From positions 1 through 64,000 of the forward strand of contig OENT01000230.1 in assembly GCA_900239685.1 (NCBI GenBank): a stretch of DNA of 64,000 nucleotides, given 5' to 3'. The first letter of the stretch is position 1. Each line of letters starts with the position of its first letter. The notes under the pieces are model-generated. The model made no database searches, was not told where the DNA came from, and saw nothing but the letters and a program-made list of their open reading frames with translations. This stretch comes from Rotaria macrura. Taxonomy: Eukaryota; Rotifera; Eurotatoria; Philodinida; Philodinidae. Both the position numbers and the translations under genes were made by a program. Positions 40,290 through 53,516 of the stretch are shown here, one piece after another.

Positions 40290-40552
40290 CTAAAATATTA
40301 GATTTCCGAAAACGTGTAACTAGTTCCAGAGAATTATTCTAGATAATATCTTGAGACTCGTATCCTTCTGGACGAATAGTTTTCGACATAAAAATAGTGT
40401 CAAATTCGATCCGATCCTTAAAAGCTTTGGTTTGACATTCCAAAATGTTCTTTCTTCGAAAATCGTTTATTCAGAAGGGTATAGGTCTAGAGGTATTATC
40501 CAGAATAATTAACTGGCACTAGTTACTCGCTTTTGGATATCATTTATTTTTG
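40290..40552. repeat. long imperfect inverted repeat (fold-back), about 115-bp arms
   Basis: The left arm, about 40290-40405, and the right arm, about 40430-40552, are reverse complements at roughly 70-75 percent by eye. Aligned landmarks: GTAACTAGTTCCAG pairs with the complement of CTGGCACTAGTTAC; GAATTATTCTAGATAATA pairs with the complement of TATTATCCAGAATAATT; GTATCCTTCTG pairs with the complement of CAGAAGGGTATA. The centre lies near 40420, with a loop of about 25 nt. No frame is present. It could be a hairpin-type MITE or an old inverted duplication. Confidence 0.75.
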
Positions 40553-43220
40553 TAGTCGTCTATATGTTAGAAACTAAATTGTGTTGATATAATCCATTGA
40601 AAATGAATATTAGTTCGTAAATGAGACATTGTATATTAATACCTCAATACATAAACAGAAAGTAGTGTCAAACAGTAATACTCTTGACCTCATGTTTGAA
40701 AAAATTTCCATTGGATAAAATACTCCACTGAAGTGTTGTAGTATTCTTGACTAGTAAAATAAATTCTCGACATTTTCTGTTCGGAAAATACAGAATATAT
40801 TTCGAAAATGAACGCAAATGGGCAAACAAATATATTTTTCATCGATTTTCTACAGGAGTGACTGACATTTCTGAGTTCTTTTCGAATAGAAGTTATTGCA
40901 AGCGCTTAAAAATAAAACATTTCACAGCAATTTTCAGTGATTTCCATTATAATTGCTGGAAAGCATTTATCAAAGCAATGCTAAGCATTATTAAGCGTCT
41001 TACTTGATTAAAGTCGCTTGAAAAGAGCTTACCAAGGCAAAATGTCTCACATAGGCATTTGTGGTGTAAAAAACAGTAGGTGATAATCTGTAAAAAGAAA
41101 AAGAAATAAGTATTCATAAAATTTAGAAATCCACTCCATTCAAACTGTGTTAAATCTGTCGAATATCAATCCAATCACAGTGTATGTATGGGTTTTGTGT
41201 AAAATCAATTCACATCGTTCGTCTTCCTGTATTTCTCTTACATAATATGCCAACCCATCAGTATGATGCTTCGAAAAGATCAAAGGACTATTCCTCACTG
41301 ACATGATTCTTTTTTTCCATTGTAACATTTATTCTCCTACATAGCTCATTCACATTTATGACGTAATAATGACCCGAGACACATTGTATTCGTTTGACAG
41401 ATTATAGTCAAATATCATTCTTTTTTCGTATTTAGAAAATGAGTAAAATTGCTTATTCGCTGGATGTAACAGATTGGAAGATTTGTTTTCTTTACTGAAT
41501 CCAATTCTCCCCCCCCCCCGAATAGTATATATCTAAATCCACCCCTTACATTATTTCAATATCTAGAAAGATTTCATTCAATCAGATCTATACTGAAAAT
41601 GACGATGACAAGTGTTTAATGTACAGAAAGACACAGAATGCCGCATCTATACCGTACTTTTAAGTGCTTCTGGAGATGTATCTTTTTTTTTTAGATAAGT
41701 CATTTATTTTCCATTCGTCAGAGGAGCTCATGTATTTAAAAGAGTTCACCGTAAACTATCAGAGTTTATTTGACTAGGATATTGTTCATTAAATTCCGAA
41801 GCCTTGTGTAAAATAAATCCTGGAGAGTTATTCTTTAAACAAGTGTATATTTGTAATGGGATATCCATAAAGAGTGTCTGATGAAGATAGTTTTTGAATT
41901 TCATACTTATGCGACTAAATATTAAATGAAAAGATATTAATGAACGTGTCAACGGTTTAATATAATCCCTCAGCAAATCTACAGTATTGTTATCAACCGA
42001 ATGCATAGTGATTTTAATTTATTCATGTTTTACTATGGTAATTTGTGGTTACGAGAAGGAATATGTCGAGAAGTACAATTAGTTCGATCTATTGAAGTTT
42101 ATACTGTATAATTGGCTAATAAATTATTTGAAGAATGTAAAAAGAGATCACTGCATTTATTGTTTCAGCAGCTGAAAATTTCAATGTAGAGCATGTAGTT
42201 TAGAATTTATCAGTTTCATGAAATCTCATAAAAAGTTTGCTGCTTGACTATATCAGGTAGAATAGTCACTATTGAAATTATCATTAGAAAGCCGTTGAGT
42301 TCACGTATGAAATCTTGTTTGAGTCAGCCGAAGAAGAAAAATGTAAACAAGCGATCTGAAACTGTGTACATTTGATGAATAAATCTGTCTATAAATAGTT
42401 CGTGCGTATATATTAAAGAAAAATGTCAACAAATTTTCTCTCGAGCATGGTATAAAATCTGAAGAGTGACTCTACATGGGAACATTTTGAGATTCGATTA
42501 AATTTGACTTACTCTGTTCTTTTACATATTTGACATTCCTTCATAATAATTTTTGGTAATCTGTTATAACAATCACTTCTTTCATTATGTGTGTGGACGC
42601 ACTATTGCAGTTCAATCTCAAATCTTTTCTCTTGACTAACATCTATTATCTTCTATGTTGATCGAGTGAAAATATGCTGGATGACCAGTGAATTCAAAAG
42701 TTCAAGCCCGTTGCAGAGCATATCCAGTTGACTTTGAACATATTTCGTGCATTATAAGGCAAAGTCTTTGTAGCTTCGATAGTAATTATTGTGTTGCAAA
42801 GGAAGGGCAAAACCTTTGATGATACTATGCACAGCTAGAGAATTTTGCAGCAATTCTTTTTAAAGTGTGAGTGTTCTCCTTATCAAACCTTCTTTTACTG
42901 ATCATTTGGCATAATGATCTTTACATGCTTTAATATTACTGATCTTATTTCTTTGTCGATCATTTTATTTGGTTTGAAAAAAAAATTACTCGACATCATT
43001 TATCGATAAGCCCTCACATAGATCCATTGTAATTCAAAAATATCAGTTTATCTCACCTAAATGAATAAGATTTCGTAGAACAAATACAAGTAGTGAGTAT
43101 TATTTTTGTGGAAGTAAAATATAAAGCATGATGCCACTAATTTTAACAATCGTGAGTATTCAGTTTTGTTCGATCTATTTTGCAATCTGTAGAACTATTG
43201 AATTCTATGTCGAATTCTAG

Positions 43221-44590
43221 GCGAACCTTATACTTATGAAGCAGTTGATATAGATATTCATCATATATTAGTGAATAAACGATAGATTTTTTCCCATGTG
43301 AAAAATTGTAACCTGTGAAAAAGTTTCATGCCCTGAAAATCGTGACAATTTTCTCGATTTCTAAGAAATTGGGCTTCATATCGTGATTAATTATTTCTGA
43401 CACAGCAATCAGTGATGAAATCAAATTAATCACGATTATGGAAATAGAAACGATATTTTCAAAGTCAATGTTAAGCCGGAACAATTAATCGCTTTTTTAT
43501 CACAAATTCCAGTAATCGATGGTGGATTGCCAATGAATTACGGAAATACTGTAAACTTGTGAAACAGAACTTGATACATGTTTAATACACAATTTTTCAA
43601 TACATTTGTTAAGATTTGAGCCAAAAACCTGCTTCTATTTTGTGTACGGATATTGCTAAAGTGAGATGCAAGAGATTGGATGATTTTGAATAGCAATCAA
43701 ACGAAACTGAACTGAACTTTGCATTCAAATCATTAAATTCGAAATATCTTTTTGGTGAGATTGATAGATAGGTTGTTTCAGACTCTATCTATTGCAAGTA
43801 TTTTCTTAATTAGAATATTTTATTGAAAATTTAGTTTTAAATAAATCCTTCAGCCATCAGATTGTGGAAAATCAAGAGAGTTTTCTCGCTTGTTGAACAA
43901 GATCTTTCGTCTTTATCACTGTATACTTCTATGTTTCATTTAAAATTTACGTTCCTTCTATGTTCTAGATGTGTTTCAAGAGAAAAATACTCAATCGAGA
44001 ATATCAATCTTGAAAATTGAACAATCCTTTATTTTTATATTTTTATTGTACCTTGGTTTTGTTATAACTACTTTTGTGATATATTAGTTTTTTTCTTTGT
44101 TTACTTGAATTAATTTAGTATCGATTTCTCTGTTTTTCAATAAAGTACCAGCTTACTCTAATGAATATTGAAGCGACTAGACATATCGGTAGAAATCGTG
44201 ACTGCATGCATTAAATCAAGCAGAGAATCAACAAGATAAAGAGCAAAAATCGCTATTTATCACGAAAAATTCGAGAAAAATTGATGATGAATCGTGCTCT
44301 AGCTCACAATTCTCGCTTCTATACATCGGGATTAATCACCTATTTTCCCTATGTCGAAAATTCAAGACATATACTTTTTCACGTATGACTTTAAACATGT
44401 CATCTATTTCAGTGCTATTAAGTGAGAAACCGATTTTCTTAAGAATAAAACGAATTTTTAGAAAAATAAAATAGAAACTTTAGAAGTTGTTCGTGATCGA
44501 TGAGGATTGTTGTTGTTTCGTAGAAAAAACAAGATCGACATGCACGAGCATTTCAAAGTACATTACATGGGGCGTGCAAGAGCTATTTCT
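43221..44590 (+). other. exon-like fragments of an unidentified plus-strand gene or pseudogene
   Basis: Three open pieces follow one another on the plus strand. The first, 43221-43285, comes after a TTCTAG acceptor (EPYTYEAVDIDIHHILVNK). The second is about 43419-43548 (VKPEQLIAFLSQIPVIDGG, then LPMNYGNT) and ends at a GTAAAC donor. The third starts at about 44525 after TTTCGTAG (QDRHARAFQSTLHGACKS). Composition is protein-like, but the pieces cannot be joined into one frame and no family is recognised. A decayed gene is as likely as a live one. Confidence 0.25.
43380..43436. repeat. perfect 13-bp inverted repeat
   Basis: ATCGTGATTAATT at 43380-43392 is exactly reverse-complemented at 43424-43436, with a 31-nt spacer. 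It overlaps the start of the second exon-like fragment in this area. It could be a protein-binding palindrome or the vestige of short terminal repeats. Confidence 0.6.
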
Positions 44591-47500
44591 GTACATGACA
44601 TGATTATCAATGCCCTATTAACTGAAAAACTAAAGTAGTGAAGCGTTTCTAAGTATTCAAGATATAATCATACAATTTGACAAATTAAAGTGCCAAGTTC
44701 ATAGTTACCACCATCATCAAGTTGAATATTAACTGAACAAGATAAACAAACCATTGGAATTTTCCGTCATCGTATTTTGAAAAGGAAAATATTTTTTAAT
44801 TTACTACTGAAATCGAAGAGTGAATGTAAAGAAGTCGATAATTCCACGATAGTTTAATTGATGTTTATAATAGATAAAAAGAGAAAGATTTCATAACTTT
44901 TGTTTGTTCTTATGAATATCATGCATTAATTTATTCATCATTGTACTTCACAAAATGAAACTTTTTTCTAAAAAGTATCAATGTCTACTCACTAATATTA
45001 CAGTTTGAGGAATGACAAGCTCCGACGGTGACAAAAGTTAGGATTACTAGTTAGTTCTCTTCATTACTTAAACTTATTGGTCAGTAAACGACTAAAGTAT
45101 ACTCTGTATGTCAAATGAGAACTGTATTCAAATAGTCATCATAGCAGATACTGAAACATGAATGTTTACGTGCTTTGCGAAGTATGTTTGACAACATACT
45201 TAAAAATTAGCAAAATATATGAAGGATAATGTCAAATGTAATAGCTTTGTTGGACGAGAAATCTTAGGACGAACACGCCAATTAGCATATTACTAAGTAT
45301 TTAAAGAATCTTGAAGCTAAGATATTTTTCAAAATCTTCAGTTATCATTACGGATTTGAGGAGACACGATAATTTCATTGCAATTTCTTTTAATAAAGAC
45401 TTCGTCATGGATGTTTTCTGACTTTTAAGAATATCTTAATTCATGATTATCGTGGATGTGACTGTAATAGGCACAGTAATTGTTGCATTACACATTTCTT
45501 TATCGGCAGTTATTCAAAAAGAATTCGTATTCTTGATGAAAAAATTGCTTTTTTTAAAAGTGCTACCGAGTGCATTCGATTTCGTTGTAGAAACAACCGT
45601 GTACATTTAAAAGAACTATCAAATATTAAGATGAATACAAAATCTTGATGGCATGTGAATATCATTTCGTCCAGAAAAGTTCTAGAGCAACTAAATGATC
45701 TACGTTTGTAAATCTAATCCTATTCGACAGAACATCATCTATCACTATTATACGAAGATGTGAAGTGCTATTTAAAAAAAACACTTAAGAATAACAATAA
45801 AAACCATTCATTCAAACTAGAAATTATCAAAAATATTTCTATGTAAACAATTAGAAAAATGAATAAAAGAGTAAGAAATTATTCATTTCTCAAAATACCA
45901 AGAATACTCGTCATTACGTCAATAATTTTTCTATGGAAAATAATTATTTAATTTCGATAAGTACTTTTTTTAATGAATTTTTTAAAGTGCATGACTGCTT
46001 ATCATGTGCAGTCCTCTAAGTGGTCTAAATCAACTGAGAACTTTATTGATTGTGTAGCTGAATTAATTGTCGATTGTTTTCAATGCCTCTTAACTGCAGA
46101 ACCTCGATGTATGATTTAAAACTAATTATTGACACGCATAGAAATCATCCGTTTCAAATCTTATTTCGAATCTTCATCTGAAATCACAATAATTATGGAA
46201 AACATAGTACGTCTATCTTAAATAAATAGCAGGTGCAAGACTCAATAATAAGATAATGAATGAAAAAAAACAAGAAAAAACGATTTTCTACAAATTGTCA
46301 TCTATCAAAACCAAGTCTTCAAAAGCGAAACCAAACTAGTCTTTTTGAACTCACAGTGTAGACATCAGACATGCATCGATATCGACACTTTCGCTATGTT
46401 TTTATGATATGTAATATTAACGTCTGTTTGTGGTACTATTGTATTCATGGGATTAGTAATATGAAAGAAGTCTTACTATATAGTCATCTATTCTATTCGA
46501 TCATATTAAAACTATATTTTATGATTACATCACATGCAATCGACGAAATTTTAACAAATTCATCTAACAAAATATTTCCATTAGAGACAGAGAGAGTTTA
46601 AGTTCTCAAACTAAGGTGATTTTAGCTCTTGTACATATAGATTTTTATAGTATGTGTATACATTCTTTCATTGATGGTCGTCGCATTATATTTTATTTTT
46701 ATGACACTTAATATTTTTGAAGTTGGTTCTCTTAGGAAATTTTAATCGAGCTGCCATTTTTCTTTTACATAAGTTTAAGAATTCAAGATCGTTCGAAAAT
46801 AAATAAAAACCAACGAAGTGAAAAGGAAGGTCTTCATTTAGAACGCAAATCGTTTCATACTTCAGATTCTAAGTAAATGTTAAAGTTATGGTAATCGACT
46901 TTAAAAAGTACTTAGTACTTGATCTTACTCATTGTTTTTCTTCATTTCACTACATAAAAGTTACTAAAACAATTGAAAATTTGACATGATCATTTCGAGT
47001 TGTGAATTGTTTTCAAAAAGGGACAAAATAATTAAGATCGAATTCTATAACTTAAATACATGACAGAAATGATCGTCATGAAAAAACTTCTCTTGACAGA
47101 ACGATCTCGGTTTTTACTTGTTCGTTTTGCTATCATCTAGTACCATTGTAAAAGTTCAGGCTCTACAATGATATTTTCAATACATTCACTTGTATGAAAA
47201 TATTTTTCCTAGAAAAGGGATAGTACTATCAAAAAGATTTCAGATGCAATATTACTTACATCAATTTTATGAAAATTATACATTTTCTATTTTTTTCTGA
47301 ACAATACTGATTAGCCTTTCACTTGTACTCTGAAAATTTACTTTAGACAAAGGACTTCCATTTCAATGCTACATCTAACGAGTGCTTTGTTGTAGTGAAT
47401 AAGATCAATTTAAATTCGTTGTCAACACTTACTTTCATTGAGCATTAGATTCTATTTGATAGTTCTTAACTTACAACAATGCCAACATTAGTATCCTAGA

Positions 47501-49267
47501 CCGTAATATCTTTTCTTTGATTTACACACGTCACAGTAGCTTATATGCATGTGGCGACAGTTGAATGTTTAATTAATTTTATAGTCGAATAAATTTTTGT
47601 TTTTTTTATTTCTTTATTTTAAAAAAATATCACACTATAACTAAGAAGTTTTCACTCTATTCTTTACAGTAAAAGAAATCACAAGGAACAAAGTTTCAAT
47701 CTGTAAATCATGAACACTTATGTTGTGCTGATCACGAGGGTGCTAATATTCTCATTTGGAATTCCACAGGAATATTAGACATAAAAAAAACATTCAAAAT
47801 GTTTTTATCTTCTGCGAGAAATGTTGAACGTGAGCGTTTCTCTTTTTATGGATATTAAAATGAAAAAAATACTCGGAGTTTTTCTCTGTGTGATTCGTCT
47901 TTCAAACATGTCGTAGACTAATTATATAGTACAGAGTGTTTAGTATGTTATTGTAGGTTTATTTTGAACCACAAGTAAAGTTCGAAGGGTAAAAGCAAGA
48001 ATGAATCTTTTTTTACAGTTAGTATATATAACTCCTGTACACCTTCAATAAAATCTAGCATATATGTTCTATTATATTATGTTTGGAAATGAAATGTATG
48101 TAGCTTTTGTTATAATAATAACGACGGATCAGCGACTGATAAGTCTAAAAATTGTAAATGACTCTGAAAACAACTCGTGAAAACGTCAAAGATAAACGTT
48201 TGTCATAACATAAGATGTTTTGCAAAAGACATGGAAAAAATTTCAAACACTGTTAAGCCATGTTGACAATTTCTAATCCATCGAAATCTTTTTTTCGATG
48301 AAAAGAGTAGTGTCTGAATTGAAAATTTTGTTCTAGACATATTTTCTCAGCACGAATCTGAAAACGACAGAAGGACTAGAATCAAGTATCTCTAAAAATA
48401 AGTTCTTGCAACCAACAAAAATCTTTATGTCTCAAAAATTTCGGACTAAATTGACCAAATTCTATCAAAAACTACCTCGAAATGTAAAGCATAAAAAATT
48501 CTATCGACATTAATTTCCTTACAACATTTTCAATCTATTCTTGATTCTTCAGTCAACGATTGGAAAGGGTTAAGTTTTTTTCTAAATCGGCTTTTTAATA
48601 AGAATCGTCAGTCTTCAACAGTATCAGTCATGACTTTTAGAGAAAGCATGCATGAATTCAATCGTTTTGAGTGATTTGCTCGAAATAGGTCAAATCTTAC
48701 AATCTTAACAGGAAACAAACGCAAAAAACTAATTTCACTCATAGCAAAACAGTCAGATTGTGAAAACAATCGAATGTTTCGGTATAAAAACGAAGAACAA
48801 TTTAAGTTGAAATAGACCATTGGAAAGACTATGCTTTATGCTAGATAAATCGTTATTTAAGATGGTTTTCCAAATCTCTTTCACTATTAGAAAAATCAAT
48901 AAAAATAGAAAGTGACGTTATTGGATGGGGTGAAGTTGCACGAACGTTTTTAGAGGTACCAGATTTTAGGCTTTTCCTCGTTTTCATATTTATCCTGAAA
49001 AAATATGTCTAGTACAAAATTTGTAGTTCAAATATAGTTCTTTTCATAAGAAGCCGTCAAGATAATCTGGCAATGTTTAACATTTTTCCCATTTCTTTTG
49101 CAATGCATGTTAGTTAGCGAAAATGACGTTCTTCTTCTTATAGAAGTACAAAAATTTCCATATGAAGAATTATTTAGCCTTATTGGAAAATCAAAAAATT
49201 CAACCTCAAGTTTCGTCGGCTCATACTTCTAATGGCGTGTAAAGTGTCAACTGCTAGAGACAGAATT

Positions 49268-52240
49268 TCATCTTTTCCTTTTAGCAACTGTAAGTGATAA
49301 ACCATTTAAATACTCCATTACTTTAATAAGACCATCATAATATCGTTCGCCAAGACTATTTATACTACGTTGAATTGCGATTGTATCAGCTAGTTTTTTT
49401 TGTTTACCTAAGCTTACAGAGAACTGCATATGCATGTGATAAAAAAACGCTTCTTTACACGTGGATGAAGTTTTTATGAAAAACTAGATACGTGGATGAT
49501 GAACGTGAACTCGATGATTAAACGACTATGAAATGCTAAAAAAATATGCCAGTATGAGTTATCAAGATAGTGAGAAAGAAACGTGCACCATCAGTGTTTT
49601 TTTCATTCTGATAGACAAACCATGACTACGCCACTGAGATACAGAAACCTGAATTGGAGATAGTGAAGGATTCTCATTAAATAAAGTTGAGCAATTTGCA
49701 ATCATTCTGATACAATTTCAATCGTTGAATAGTATTTTAGCTCCTTTCTAACACATACAATCTATCACTATTATCAAGGGTTTACAGTTTGAAAGCAATA
49801 GAATGAGTAGATAAACAATAAGTGAACAGTAAACTATTAATTATAACCTTCATTTATCAGTGACGTCATCTTATTTTCTCGCTTTTTCTATATTTTTCCT
49901 TCCGATTTTCTACGGCACATCATGCATTTCACAAGAAATCAAGATTTACTTTGTATCAGAAATTCCAACAGATTGTATGAGCTGTTTAGGAGAGAAATTT
50001 CATTTTAGATTGTTGCTTCGAAATATTTACAGCAAGTAGAACAACTGTATAACAAGAAATATATTGTTTAAATTTCATAGCGTTGACAATAGATTACTTT
50101 AAAATAAATTCATGTGCTAGTTTAATTAAGTAGCTGAATCTCATAATCACTGGTGTTAATCAAATAAAAAATAGAACTAAATAGCCATTCAAGTGTTCTT
50201 GTTAAATATTCAACAAATTATTTACGTCGTTGCAAAGTCATAAAAAAGTCCGTTGACTTGTTAATTTATAAGAAGGCATAATTACAAATGATTATTTTAT
50301 CTGACATCATACGCGTAGGCAAATAGGAGAGTGACAAAAAATAGATTGTGTCTTTGCTATACCCAAATGACAAACCAAAATATGAGAATTTAAATTCCAT
50401 CTTTGCTCGTTTTAAACTGATACGGTAGTTTTGGTTTTGGATTTTCTTGCCAAAGGAGTAATAAATGACGTCTTAAAAAAGCATGAAAGGTTACATTGAT
50501 ATAAGTAGATTTATTTACAAACTACACATCGGAAACAGAAGATCCGGTTGATTCACATTGAAAATTCTACTTGGAAGAAGGACACTATAGCTTCCTTATC
50601 CAACCCTTGATTTGTAACTTAATCATTCCGAGGAAAAGAAGATGGAATACGGCCTATTATGTAGTTTTTCAGTTTATGTGATACGCTTAAAAACTATATG
50701 ATAAAAAAATACCAAGAAAAGAAATTTCAAAAGATTTTCATTGAACATCTCAAGATTCATTTACATGTCTATCGGATATGTAGCTTACTGTTTTCCCTTC
50801 TGATTTATCTATATACAAGCCTATATTCAAGATCCGTCGTTCATATTTTCCATGCAGATGTTTTCTTCTTCTCTTGTGCGTGAAATTGTTATATCTACTA
50901 TGTTCATTTTTACTAGATATGAAGATTTCAAAACCAAAGAAAACCTAGTAAAAAAAGGATAAAATCACATGATTTACACAAGTATATGTTCTTCTAATAC
51001 AATTATTAATGAGGATGAGCAAGAATGACTGATACTTTCATAGTAACTAGTTCAAGTGAAATACCACCGCTGCATCCTTCATGTATATCTTCCCATGGGA
51101 TCTTAACGAGATCGCTTACAGACTGTGCCTTATTCTTCTATCTGTATTTTAATTTCACTTATTAACCCCCCTTCCCATCTCATTCTAGAAAATTCTGTGT
51201 ACGTTATTGTGCCGTTGTGAATAGAAATCTTCATCGCCAACGGCTGAAATGTCACTTTGAATGTCGACCGTTACCGCTGGTGTTAACAAGGTCTAGTCGT
51301 GTCACTGCTGAAAGACTGAACAAAATAAATACCTTCAGTCATGACAGTACCAAAACTAATACTGAATTTCTTCACACTTACGATGTGTATTTTCAGCTCT
51401 TCGAAATATTATTCCGATAACAGGTCAAACTAGATAGAAATCAATTTTGTGAATGTAAAATCCAATTTTTAATCAGCTTAAGGAAGACATGACTGATTTC
51501 AAGATATTTTTCCTTGTCAAAGTTTTTGTATGAAAAGTACTTTTTCCTAGCATAGCCGGAAGTAGCGCATGTCTATTGAAAAAGTAGATTCAGTACTATA
51601 TTTATCATGAATCGATTTAGTGAATGCGTAACATTGAAAAAAATCAGAGCTTCGAAGCAATATACGAAAAATGACATACTACACAAAGGAGAAGAGACTG
51701 ATTGCAATCAAAGCAATCATTAGCAATCAGAGAATTAGTTCTCTGTTTAGGCATGATTGTTATTGTGCTAAATTATGAAAACTATAAACTTAGTATTAGA
51801 TAAGACTGGAATCCATTATCTGACAGACAAGAAACTGAAAGCAATCAATGACAGTCAATTGTATTCATCGACAATCTTGGCAATGAGAAAATGACCTTTC
51901 CATTGCACACATGAATCCTTATCAAAATCATGATTACCATGATGTTTAGTGATGAAAACAAGCAGTCTATTAAAAAACATTCTGAAGTTTTCGTCTGATG
52001 ATGAAATGACAAAAAGCAATTAATAACAAACAGAAAACGAGCTTTTACTCCCTTGATACTACTACAATACCTGAGATCAGAATCGACGAGACGTTCAATG
52101 GTCTGTTTAGCATGCGGTAGAAATTCATTTGTATTCTGTGTCGCATATAATTTTTTTAGTTTTCTATGTGTCAGTTGTCTATGGTCTTTTTTCTTTCTTT
52201 GCATTTCAGCATCGTTTGCATGTAAAAGAAATTTAAAAAG
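49268..52240 (-). CDS. unidentified multi-exon gene, partly resolved
   Basis: Good exons in minus order: 52240-52071 (LLHANDAEMQRKKKDHRQLT, then NEFLPHAKQTIERLVDSDLR, donor GTATTG); 51292-51203 and 51137-51036, joined in phase 0 by a 65-nt intron (DEDFYSQRHNN-KNKAQSVSDL, then KIPWEDIHEGCSGGISLEL); 50521 to about 50424 (INVTFHAFLRRHLLLLWQEN); and a terminal exon, 49423-49268, after ATGCAG (ADTIAIQRSINSLGERYYDG), ending TGA. A possible further exon near 51670-51590 reads open in two frames. The phases either side of it and before the last exon are not resolved. The start codon is not found, and the receptor gene at 52587 limits how far upstream it can lie. The exons look constrained, but I cannot name the family, and fragments of a dead gene are not excluded. 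Confidence 0.45.
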
Positions 52241-52586
52241 CTAAAGAGCATTGCCGATTCGTGACTTTCAGGAGCAAAACAAATTTTGATGCTTCATGTC
52301 ACAGACATTGTAAATACAATAAATATCTAATCATTTTTTAGTGCTCGCCGATCAACCCATTGGCTCGAACCTCAAGCTATAAAAATAAATAACTAGTACT
52401 ATATTATATTCGACTAGGTACTAGATTTTCATTCTGCAGTCTTGAGCAATTATATGAATTATGTTTCTTAGATATGGCATATTGAAAATATACATACAAA
52501 ACAATGCAATGATTTACATTCGATCGATTAGATTAAAAAACAACGCATTTATTATTGTTTTTGTTTAAATAAAATTTCAATCAAGT

Positions 52587-53516
52587 TTAATTATCTGTCT
52601 GTTGTCGACTTGAATCTGTCATAGTGTATTGTAGTTTTCTTCGTACGATTAAATGAGTCGGAATTCGTTCACGTCGTTGAAATATATTTCGTATTTTAGG
52701 TGTTATATATACTAATGTAATAGGTTTAATAGCAAGTCCAATGGATATATTTACTGCTTGTATATCATATGCAAATGGTATTAAATAATTAGTAACTGAA
52801 TAGATAACTAATACTGATAGTGTTGAAACACCGAACATAACTAAAAATAGAAGAAGAATCACGATACGTCTTAAAACAACGGCATCTCGTTTAAAAGAGT
52901 TTCGTCGTTCTCGTTGACCAATTACTGTTTGATGAACATGAATAAGAATATAAGCATATATAATAGATATAATTGTAAGTGGACATACATAGATACTAAA
53001 CATGGATATTAATATACCACGAATGTTTGTAAATGAAATCCAACACGTATAATCGATTGATTGATATTGAAAATCTTCTAATAATATATGAGGAGCGATG
53101 GAAACAAATGATAATAACCATTGAACGATTACAGCAATGATGAATATATGAAGTCGTTGTAAGATTCTTTTTCTATAATAAACTATTCGAAAACATCGAA
53201 AAATAGCTTGAAGAACAAATGAATAGTAAAAAGCACAAAAGAAGACATATGACAAATATGCACGCATCACACACCATCGATCAGCTAATGAAATTGATGA
53301 ACTCATATGACCATGAATACTTTGTATACCAGCTTCGAGTAATGTAAAACAAAATAAAATTATTGTACAATATGTATTACATGTTAATAAAACGGATATA
53401 TTACAAACGGACACACGAATACGGATGAATATTGCTATGAGAATAAAAAATGAAATGATACAACTCAAAGATACGAGTGTTATGAAAATAATATTGAGAA
53501 AGAATGATAAATTCAT
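52587..53516 (-). CDS. divergent rhodopsin-like 7TM receptor, single exon, paralogue of 33208-34149
   Basis: An intronless 309-residue frame with seven hydrophobic segments, of the same build as the receptor at 33208-34149. Shared landmarks in order: LLTCNTY in TM2, a cysteine at the start of TM3 (WCVMRAYL), FYYS.VLQA in TM3, FRIVYY in place of DRY, CWISF in extracellular loop 2 (pairing cysteine), and IYAYI.. at the end of TM5. In loop 3 into TM6, RDAVVLRRIVILLLF matches RDLLVLKRIVIIVLV, and a short arginine-rich tail follows TM7 (YITPKIRNIF). A receptor for a chemical or peptide cue is likely. The two copies lie 18 kb apart in the same orientation and have diverged widely, so the duplication is old. 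The ATG at 53516 is the natural start. Confidence 0.85.
   Translation of the reverse strand: MNLSFFLNIIFITLVSLSCIISFFILIAIFIRIRVSVCNISVLLTCNTYCTIILFCFTLLEAGIQSIHGHMSSSISLADRWCVMRAYLSYVFFCAFYYSFVLQAIFRCFRIVYYRKRILQRLHIFIIAVIVQWLLSFVSIAPHILLEDFQYQSIDYTCWISFTNIRGILISMFSIYVCPLTIISIIYAYILIHVHQTVIGQRERRNSFKRDAVVLRRIVILLLFLVMFGVSTLSVLVIYSVTNYLIPFAYDIQAVNISIGLAIKPITLVYITPKIRNIFQRRERIPTHLIVRRKLQYTMTDSSRQQTDN

Larger units (their letters stand above)
39184..49267. other. gene-poor 10-kb stretch with scattered exon-like pieces
   Basis: No complete gene could be built. Minus-strand frames at 41140-41328 and 41746-42006 have plausible amino-acid composition (VDNNTVDLLRDYIKPLTRS in the second) but no matching splice phases. 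A minus segment near 44775-44680 (LDDGGNYELGTLICQIV) ends in a stop, and the opposite strand is equally open there. A C-homopolymer of about ten lies at 41511-41519. The fold-back repeat and plus-strand fragments in this stretch have their own entries. Confidence 0.4.
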
